Below, piece after piece: positions 1-5,672 of a stretch of DNA of 12,999 nt (position 1 is its first letter; every line of letters starts with the position of its first letter). Source of the stretch: Synechococcaceae cyanobacterium (GTDB lineage: Bacteria; Cyanobacteriota; Cyanobacteriia; PCC-6307; Cyanobiaceae); assembly GCA_947460085.1 (NCBI GenBank), contig CANHGA010000035.1, positions 1-12,999 on the forward strand, read 5' to 3'. The translations under genes were made by a program, and so were the position numbers. The notes beneath the pieces were generated by a model. That model saw only the letters and a program-made list of their open reading frames with translations. It searched no databases and had not been told where the DNA came from.

Positions 1-58
1 CACGGCGGGCAAGTTGGATGCCGACATGGCGCAGGGGATATCAGGGTGGTTCCAATAA
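1..58. other. Unassigned gene end or gene start at the window's left edge
   Basis: Two readings fit this short stretch and the sequence cannot decide between them. On the minus strand, an ATG at 27-25 opens a frame running off the edge (MSASNLPAV...). This would be the 5' end of a gene in the same direction as pgk and beyond its terminator; murG is a possible candidate from remembered cyanobacterial gene order, but nine residues cannot identify it. On the plus strand, the frame starting at base 2 runs to a TAA at 56-58 and would be the C-terminal tail of a gene convergent with pgk (ends ...ISGWFQ). Neither has a visible ribosome-binding site or a family motif. No function is claimed. Confidence 0.25.
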
Positions 59-80
59 AAAAGGCCCCGGTAGGGGCCTT
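57..80 (-). terminator. Rho-independent terminator of pgk
   Basis: A perfect inverted repeat (AAGGCCCC at 61-68, loop GGTA, GGGGCCTT at 73-80) is followed, reading the minus strand, by a run of six T (bases 62 down to 57) and then ATT. The GC-rich 8-bp stem, 4-base loop and immediate U-tract are the textbook form of an intrinsic terminator. It lies 25 bases past the pgk stop codon. On the plus strand the stem has only two T after it, so it should work mainly in the pgk direction. Confidence 0.9.
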
Positions 81-105
81 GGGCGCCTCTCAAGCTTTCT
101 CGAGA

Positions 106-1311
106 TCAGGCCTCATCGAGGGCCGCCACGCCGGGCAGCACCTTGCCTTCGAGCAGCTCCAGGCTGGCGCCGCCGCCGGTGGAGATGTGGCTCATCTTGT
201 CGGCCACGCCCACCTTCTCCACGGCAGCCACGGAGTCACCACCACCAATGATCGTGCAGCAGCCCTTGGCGCTGAGGTCGGCGAGGGTGTGGGCAATGCC
301 GTTGGTGCCGGCGGCGAAGGCGTCGAACTCGAACACGCCCATGGGGCCGTTCCAGATCACGGTCTTGCAGTCGGCCAGGGCGTCCTGGAAAGCCTTGATC
401 GAATCGGGGCCGATATCCAGGCCCATCCAGCCATCGGGGATGGCGTCGATGGCCACGGTCTGACTGTTGGCGTCAGGGGCGAAGTTGTCGGCCAGCACCA
501 CGTCGGTGGGCAGAAGCAGCTGCACGCCCTTGGCGGCGGCTTTGGCTTCGAGTTCCTTGGCGAGCTCCAGCTTGTCTTCTTCCACCAGGCTCTTGCCCAC
601 GGCCAGACCCCGGGCTTTGTAGAAGGTGAAGATCATGCCGCCGCCGATCAGCACCTTGTCGCACTTGTCGATCAGGGCTTCGAGCACGCCGATCTTGGAG
701 CTCACCTTGGAGCCGCCCACGATGGCGGCTAGGGGGCGCTTGGGCTCATCGATGGCGCCCTGCAGATACTGCAGTTCCTTCTCCATCAGGAGGCCGGCCA
801 CGCTGGGGCTCAGGTGCTTGGTTACGCCTTCGGTGGAGGCATGGGCCCGGTGGGCGGCGCCAAAGGCGTCGTTCACATAGACGTCCGCCAGGGCGGCGAG
901 TTGTTTGGCGAAGCCTTCGTCGTTGGCTTCTTCTTCGGCGAAGAAGCGCACGTTCTCGAGCAGCACCACAGCGCCTTCGGCCAGGGCGGCCACCTTGGCT
1001 TCGGCATCGGGGCCGATGCAGCTGTCGGTCTTCACCACCGGTTTGCCCAGCAGCTCACCCAGGCGGGCTGCCACGGGGGTGAGGCGCATGGATTCGTTGA
1101 CTTGGCCCTTGGGCCGGCCGAAGTGGGCCGCCAGGATCACCTTGGCGCCATGGCCGGTGAGGTGGTTGATGGTGGGCAGGGCGGCCCGGATCCGGGTGTC
1201 ATCGGTGATGGCACCGGTGTCGTCGAGCGGTACGTTGAAGTCGACCCGCACCAGCACCCGCTTGCCGCGGAGTTCATCAGCCGAAAGGCTGGCCAGGGAA
1301 CGCTTCGCCAT
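106..1311 (-). CDS. pgk: Phosphoglycerate kinase
   Basis: Cytosolic enzyme that reversibly transfers phosphate between 1,3-bisphosphoglycerate and ADP. In a cyanobacterium it serves both glycolysis and, in reverse, the Calvin cycle. The protein has 401 residues, the usual bacterial length, and both Rossmann-like lobes are complete. N-lobe substrate-binding motifs are RVDFNVPLD (22-30), HFGRPKG (63-69), ENVRFF (119-124) and DAFGAAHRAHAST (148-160). C-lobe nucleotide-site motifs are GGSKVSSKI (199-207), GGGMIFTF (223-230), NGPMGVFE (321-328), GGGDS (356-360) and STGGGASLE (377-385). The ATG at 1311 gives the standard N-terminus; no clear Shine-Dalgarno sequence precedes it. The gene ends in TGA just before a strong intrinsic terminator. 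It is divergent from the Usp gene across 146 bases (1312-1457), where I could not find a convincing promoter for either direction. No key residue appears to be missing. Confidence 0.98.
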   Translation of the reverse strand: MAKRSLASLSADELRGKRVLVRVDFNVPLDDTGAITDDTRIRAALPTINHLTGHGAKVILAAHFGRPKGQVNESMRLTPVAARLGELLGKPVVKTDSCIGPDAEAKVAALAEGAVVLLENVRFFAEEEANDEGFAKQLAALADVYVNDAFGAAHRAHASTEGVTKHLSPSVAGLLMEKELQYLQGAIDEPKRPLAAIVGGSKVSSKIGVLEALIDKCDKVLIGGGMIFTFYKARGLAVGKSLVEEDKLELAKELEAKAAAKGVQLLLPTDVVLADNFAPDANSQTVAIDAIPDGWMGLDIGPDSIKAFQDALADCKTVIWNGPMGVFEFDAFAAGTNGIAHTLADLSAKGCCTIIGGGDSVAAVEKVGVADKMSHISTGGGASLELLEGKVLPGVAALDEA

Positions 1312-1457
1312 GGGGCTTCGCTCGAGCTAAAGGAGCGGCGAGGATAACCCCCCGGCTGCGGATACCCCCCAGGTTTGGCGAGTGGCCGGATTCCCAAGCC
1401 CTGCCCAAACTGGAATCGTTGCCCAGTGAGGGGCAGTTCTACCCCCGGTTGCTTGCC

Positions 1458-1832
1458 ATGTTTGCCAGCGTTCTTTTCCCCATCGATCGCAGCCGCCAGG
1501 CGCGGGAAACGGCAGCAGTGGCCTTGCAGCTGGTGCAGCAGCACAACAGTCAATTGGTGCTGCTGTCGGTGGTGGAGCCCGATCAGGACGACCCAGGCGA
1601 GGTGGCCCGCCTGTTGCAGGAGGCCAAGGCCAGTTTTGAGCAGGCCGGCGTCGCCTGTCAGGTGATCGAGAGGGAGGGCAAGCCCGCCTTCGTGATCGGT
1701 GATGTGGCGGATGAAATCAATGCGGATGTCATCGTGATGGGAACGCGCGGCATCACCCTGGAGAACGACCACGAGAGCACGGCGGCCAGGGTGATCCAAT
1801 TAGCGCCCTGCCCGGTGTTGGTGGTGCCTTAA
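1458..1832 (+). CDS. Universal stress protein (UspA family), single domain
   Basis: Small cytosolic protein of the Usp alpha/beta fold, a family whose members often bind ATP or AMP and act in stress responses. The 124 residues begin MFASVLFPIDRSRQA, the typical first strand with the conserved Asp (D10). They end in the usual last strand (PCPVLVVP). The nucleotide loop is only partly canonical: G95-TR-G98 is followed by nine residues, but the expected Gly-Ser is replaced by Thr-Ala (T108-A109), so ATP binding may be weak or absent. An in-frame ATG at 1419 would add 13 residues; I prefer 1458 because the family begins within a few residues of the first strand. Its stop codon shares a base with the ATG of ylqF (TAATG), which suggests coupled translation with the ribosome-assembly genes downstream. 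Confidence 0.88.
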   Translation: MFASVLFPIDRSRQARETAAVALQLVQQHNSQLVLLSVVEPDQDDPGEVARLLQEAKASFEQAGVACQVIEREGKPAFVIGDVADEINADVIVMGTRGITLENDHESTAARVIQLAPCPVLVVP

Positions 1833-2758
1833 TGGATCTCCCTGCGCTGCCGCTCCAGCTCCGCGTCAATGCCCCGGCTATTCAGTGGTATCCAGGCCAC
1901 ATTGCCAAGGCTGAGCGATCCCTCAATAGCAATCTCGCCAAGGTGGACTTGGTGATTGAGGTGCGCGATGCCCGCATCCCTTTGGCCACGGGCCATCCCC
2001 GCTTGCAGCGCTGGATCCAGGGCAAGCAGCACCTGCTGGTGATCAACCGCCTCGACATGGTCCCGGTCCCTGTGCGCGCCGCCTGGGACGCCTGGTTCCG
2101 CGCCCAGGGCCAGACCCCCTGGTGGTGCGATGCCAAGACAGGCACGGGGGTGAAGCAACTCCAGCAGGCTGCCATTCGGGCCGGGAGTGCCCTCAATGAA
2201 CGGCGCCGGGGGCGGGGGATGAAGCCCCGGCCGGTGCGGGCCTTGATGCTGGGTTTCCCCAATGTGGGCAAGTCGGCCCTGATCAACCGGCTGGTGCGCC
2301 AGAAGGTGGTGGACAGCGCCCGCCGGGCGGGGGTCACCCGCACCTTGCGCTGGGTGCGCCTCGGCCAGGACCTGGACCTGCTCGATGCCCCTGGGGTGCT
2401 GCCGCCCCGGCTGGACGACCAGCAGGCGGCCCTGCGCCTGGCCCTCTACGATGACATCGGCCAGGCGGCCTATGACACCGAAGCGGCAGCCCTGGCCTTT
2501 GTGCAGCTGTTGGTGTTGCTGGAAGGGGTGCCCCAATCGGGGGTTCCGGTGGGCCTGTTGGAGACGCGCTACGGCGTGGCTATGGGCTGCCTGCCCGGCG
2601 GTGGCCCCGACCGGGAGAGCTGGCTGGTGGCCGCAGCTGAGCGCCATACCAGCGGCGACACCCTGCGCATGGCCACCAAGCTCCTCGACGACTACCGACG
2701 CTCGGCGCTGGGGGCCATTGCCCTGGAATTCCCCACCTCCCCTGTTGGAGCGCCATGA
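1832..2758 (+). CDS. ylqF: Ribosome biogenesis GTPase YlqF/RbgA
   Basis: Circularly permuted GTPase that, in studied bacteria, helps late assembly of the 50S subunit. The protein has 308 residues, slightly longer than the usual 280-290. The N-terminal signature QWYPGHIAKAE (18-28) is diagnostic of the family. GTPase motifs come in permuted order: G4 as NRLD (72-75), likely G5 at DAK (100-102), the P-loop GFPNVGKS (141-148), a G2 threonine near T169, and G3 DAPG (185-188). The C-terminal helical region follows, with GDTLRMATKLLDDYR (275-289). The G4 motif has Arg where NKxD is the consensus. The start codon overlaps the Usp stop by one base. The stop overlaps the RluA start by four bases (ATGA), so two proteins acting on the large ribosomal subunit are translationally linked. 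Confidence 0.95.
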   Translation: MDLPALPLQLRVNAPAIQWYPGHIAKAERSLNSNLAKVDLVIEVRDARIPLATGHPRLQRWIQGKQHLLVINRLDMVPVPVRAAWDAWFRAQGQTPWWCDAKTGTGVKQLQQAAIRAGSALNERRRGRGMKPRPVRALMLGFPNVGKSALINRLVRQKVVDSARRAGVTRTLRWVRLGQDLDLLDAPGVLPPRLDDQQAALRLALYDDIGQAAYDTEAAALAFVQLLVLLEGVPQSGVPVGLLETRYGVAMGCLPGGGPDRESWLVAAAERHTSGDTLRMATKLLDDYRRSALGAIALEFPTSPVGAP

Positions 2759-3966
2759 CGGCGTTTGGTGAAGGCGAGGGGGAGCTGCTGACCCTCCACT
2801 ACCCCAAGCCCTTGCCGATGCGGCTCGATCGCTGGCTGGTGGCCCAGCGGCCTGAGCAGAGCCGGGCCCGCATTCAGAAGTTCATCGATGCCGGCTATGT
2901 GCGAGTGAATGGAGTGTTGGGCCGCGCCAAGACCCCCCTGCGCCCTGGTGATGAGGTGGAGCTTTGGATGCCCCCCCCCGAGCCCCTTCCCTATCTGCTC
3001 GCCGAAGACATCCCCCTGGATGTGCTGTTTGAAGATGGGCATCTGATCGTGCTCAACAAGCCCGCCGGCCTCACGGTGCACCCGGCCCCCGGCAACAAGG
3101 ACGGCACCTTGGTGAATGCGTTGCTGCACCACTGCCCCGATTTGCCCGGCATCGGAGGGGAGATGCGCCCCGGCATCGTCCACCGCCTGGATAAGGACAC
3201 CACCGGCTGCATCGTGGTGGCCAAAAGCCAGGAAGCCCTGGTGAAGCTGCAGGTGCAAATCCAAAAGCGCATCGCGTCCCGCCAGTACCTGGCGGTGATC
3301 CATGGGGTGCCCAAGGCCGACGAGGGCACGGTGATTGGCGCCATTGGCCGCCACCCCATCGATCGCAAGAAATACGCGGTGGTGAGTGAGGGCGGCCGCC
3401 ATGCCTGCACCCACTGGAAGTTGGTGGAGCGGCTGGGGGATTACTCCCTGCTGCGCTTCAAGCTCGACACGGGTCGCACCCACCAGATCCGGGTGCACTG
3501 CGCCCACCTGGGTCACCCGATCGTGGGGGATGTCACCTACAGCCGCTGCCGCAAATTGCCGCTGGATCTTCCTGGCCAGGCCCTCCATGCCGTGCACTTG
3601 GGGCTCAACCATCCAATCAGTGGCGAGCGCCTGGTGTTTGAGGCTCCCTTGCCGGAGACGTTTGAGCGCTTGCTGGCTGTGCTTCGGCGCCGCCTGCAAA
3701 CTGGAGCAGTCATTTCCTCAGGGCCCCTTGCCATGGCAGAGCAAAATCTGCACGCCTTCATTGCCGCGGTGCTCAAGGATCCGGCCCTGCAGGAGCAGCT
3801 CTCCACCACGGCCGCCGCTGATGCCGATGAGGTGGCGGCGATCGCCCGGGCCTCTGGCTTTGAGCTGGGCCCGAAAGACCTGGTGAGCCACGCTGACGGG
3901 GCCCTGGTGGAATACCAAGACGAGGATTACTTCATGAAGCCCCGCTGGTGGGAACTGGCCGGCTGA
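2755..3966 (+). CDS. RluA-family pseudouridine synthase with C-terminal Nif11-like domain
   Basis: Converts uridines in 23S rRNA to pseudouridine (RluD-like in domain layout; the exact site cannot be read from sequence). An S4 RNA-binding domain lies at about 20-75 (LDRWLVAQ...IQKFIDAGYVRVNG). The catalytic domain spans about 85-312, with the HRLDKDTTG motif (143-151, catalytic Asp146), NKPAGLTVHP (101-110) and RTHQIRVH (241-248). RluA enzymes of this layout normally end near residue 315-320. Here the frame continues without a stop through a short linker into a 77-residue module starting at Met327 that matches the Nif11-like family, giving 403 residues in total. The ATG at 2755 sits inside the ylqF stop (ATGA) with GGAG at 2747-2750 just upstream. 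It is convergent with the ABC ATPase gene, separated by 21 bases without a clear terminator. The enzyme assignment is secure; whether the two parts are made as one protein is open. Confidence 0.93.
   Translation: MTAFGEGEGELLTLHYPKPLPMRLDRWLVAQRPEQSRARIQKFIDAGYVRVNGVLGRAKTPLRPGDEVELWMPPPEPLPYLLAEDIPLDVLFEDGHLIVLNKPAGLTVHPAPGNKDGTLVNALLHHCPDLPGIGGEMRPGIVHRLDKDTTGCIVVAKSQEALVKLQVQIQKRIASRQYLAVIHGVPKADEGTVIGAIGRHPIDRKKYAVVSEGGRHACTHWKLVERLGDYSLLRFKLDTGRTHQIRVHCAHLGHPIVGDVTYSRCRKLPLDLPGQALHAVHLGLNHPISGERLVFEAPLPETFERLLAVLRRRLQTGAVISSGPLAMAEQNLHAFIAAVLKDPALQEQLSTTAAADADEVAAIARASGFELGPKDLVSHADGALVEYQDEDYFMKPRWWELAG
3733..3966 (+). other. Nif11-like domain, fused in frame to RluA (possible separate gene)
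   Basis: This segment encodes MAEQNLHAFIAAVLKD and onward, a 77-residue module with the Nif11 pattern: an N-terminal helix with LxAF, the DPxLQEQL motif, an Ala-rich turn with ADADEVAAIA, and GFELGPKDL. Nif11-type domains are common in cyanobacteria. Some are leader peptides of modified peptides; many are stand-alone proteins of unknown role. After the domain comes an acidic, aromatic tail (DEDYFMKPRWWELAG). There is no Gly-Gly cleavage site and no Cys/Ser/Thr-rich core, so it does not look like a peptide precursor. An internal ATG at 3733 could start it as a separate protein, but no Shine-Dalgarno sequence or promoter is visible in front of it. The linker between the two parts is only about ten residues (316-326). 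Confidence 0.75.
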
Positions 3967-3987
3967 GCCAGGCCAGATCTGGTAGGG

Positions 3988-5589
3988 CTAGTTCAGGGCT
4001 GGCAATCTCGGGCAGGCTTCCACCAAGGTTTTGGTGATGGCGGCCTGCGGGTGGCTCAGCAGTTCGGAGCCGGGGCCCTCCTCCACAATTTTGCCGCCCT
4101 CCAGCACGATCACCCGGTGGCAAAACCCACTGGCCACCGAGAGGTCGTGGGTTACAAACAGCATCCCCAGGCCGAGTTGGTGTTGCAGCTGTCGCAACAG
4201 CGCCAAGACATCAGCCTGCACTTCGGCATCGAGCATGCTCACGCTTTCATCGCAGAGCAGCACCTGGGGCTCAAGGATGAGGGCCCGGGCGATGGCCACC
4301 CGTTGCTGTTGGCCGCCCGAGAGCTGGCGGGGTAGGCGCTGTTCAAAGGCTTCCGGCGGCTCCAGGCCCACGGCACCCAACCAGTGGCGGGCCCGTTCAC
4401 GGGCCTGGCTGCGGCTCGCCAGGCCATGGATGAGCAGGGGGTCGGCGATGGCATCGCCCACGGTCATTTGGGGGTTGAGGCAGGCCAGGGGGTCTTGAAA
4501 CACCATCTGGATGCGCCGGCGTTCCTGGCGGAGGGCGGATCCTTTGAGGCGGCGTAAATCCTGGCCTTCGAGCCGCACGCTGCCGCCCCGCACTGGCGTG
4601 AGGCCCATCAGGGCGCGGCACAGGGTGCTTTTGCCGCAGCCCGAAGCCCCCACCAGGCCGATGGTTTCGCCCCGCTGCAACCGCAAACTCACCCCATCCA
4701 CCGCCGGCAGCCAGCGCCGCTGCCAGGGCAGGGAGGGCAGGGGATGCCAGCAGCGCAACGCTTCAATCTCCAGGAGCAAAGGAGCGGCGGCCGGGGCCTG
4801 GCCCTGGGCGCCTTCCCGCTCCCTCGCCTTGGCGACCAACCGTTGGGCTAGGCCGGATTGGGGGGCGGTGAGGAGCTGGTGGGCGCTCGCCTGCTCGACC
4901 CGTTTCCCCTGGTCGAGCACGGCGATTTGATCGCACCAGCGGCCCGCCATGGCCAGGTCGTGGCTAATCAACAGCAGGGCGCTGCCGGCTTCGGCGCAGA
5001 GCTCCCGAAGTTCGGCCATCACCTGGCCGGCCACGGCCACATCCAGGCTGGTGGTGGGTTCGTCGGCGATCACCAGATCGGGCTCGAGGGCCATGGCCAG
5101 GGCAATGGCCAGCCGTTGACGCATGCCGCCGCTGAATTCATGGGGATAGCTGCCGTAGCGCGTTGGGCTGATCCCCACCCGCTCCAGGAGCTCGGTGGCC
5201 CGGCTTTGAATGCGCTTGTGGCGCCAGCTGGAGCGGTGGGCCTCGAGGGTGTCGGCCAGGTGGTCACCAATGGTGAGCAGGGGGTTGAGCCGGGTCATGG
5301 GGTCCTGGAATACCAGGCCCACCGCTTCCCCCCGCAGGCGCCTTAGGGCGGGGCGTTTCAGTTGCCTCGGGTCTTGGCCGGCCAGTTCCAGCTGCCCGGT
5401 GCAGCGGCTGCCCTCCGGCAAAAGCTGCAGCACGGCGCGGGCCACGGTGCTCTTGCCACAACCGGAAGGGCCCACCAAGGCCAGCCGCTCGCCGGCCTTG
5501 AGGCTCAGATCCAGGCCGTCCAAGGTGGGAAGCGCAGCCCCGGGGTAGTGCACCACCAGGTTGTTGATCGTGAGGACGGGCCTGGTCAT
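3988..5589 (-). CDS. Fused double ABC ATPase of a peptide/nickel-type importer
   Basis: Two complete nucleotide-binding domains in one 533-residue chain, corresponding to DppD/OppD and DppF/OppF joined together. It would power import of oligopeptides or a related solute from the cytosolic face of the membrane. Domain 1 (about 5-250) has Walker A GPSGCGKS (40-47), Q-loop Q95, signature FSGGMRQR (152-159), Walker B with ADEPT (175-179) and switch His210. Domain 2 (about 272-525) has GASGCGKS (314-321), Q365, LSGGQQQR (423-430), Walker B ending CDES (446-449, catalytic Glu448 kept) and His481. A charged Ala/Gln-rich linker lies near 255-270. I chose the ATG at 5589, which puts the first strand where the family has it. 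An upstream ATG at 5646 would add 19 unrelated residues and reach into the Rel gene region. No permease or solute-binding protein lies in the window. The substrate is unknown. Confidence 0.93.
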   Translation of the reverse strand: MTRPVLTINNLVVHYPGAALPTLDGLDLSLKAGERLALVGPSGCGKSTVARAVLQLLPEGSRCTGQLELAGQDPRQLKRPALRRLRGEAVGLVFQDPMTRLNPLLTIGDHLADTLEAHRSSWRHKRIQSRATELLERVGISPTRYGSYPHEFSGGMRQRLAIALAMALEPDLVIADEPTTSLDVAVAGQVMAELRELCAEAGSALLLISHDLAMAGRWCDQIAVLDQGKRVEQASAHQLLTAPQSGLAQRLVAKAREREGAQGQAPAAAPLLLEIEALRCWHPLPSLPWQRRWLPAVDGVSLRLQRGETIGLVGASGCGKSTLCRALMGLTPVRGGSVRLEGQDLRRLKGSALRQERRRIQMVFQDPLACLNPQMTVGDAIADPLLIHGLASRSQARERARHWLGAVGLEPPEAFEQRLPRQLSGGQQQRVAIARALILEPQVLLCDESVSMLDAEVQADVLALLRQLQHQLGLGMLFVTHDLSVASGFCHRVIVLEGGKIVEEGPGSELLSHPQAAITKTLVEACPRLPALN

Positions 5590-5672
5590 CGCCCCAGCTT
5601 GGATCCGCAGACCAGCACATCCGGGGATTTGTGTCGGCGGCTGCATACGATGGAAAAAGTCCGCAGGCTGGG

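Noticed and set aside
3733..3966. Nif11 module as a modified-peptide (RiPP) precursor
   Set aside because: No Gly-Gly cleavage site, no Cys/Ser/Thr-rich core and no modifying enzyme (LanM, radical SAM or YcaO) in the window.
3974..3983. CCAGATCTGG palindrome between the RluA and ABC genes as a bidirectional terminator
   Set aside because: It is only 10 bp, has no room for a proper loop and no T-tract on either side.
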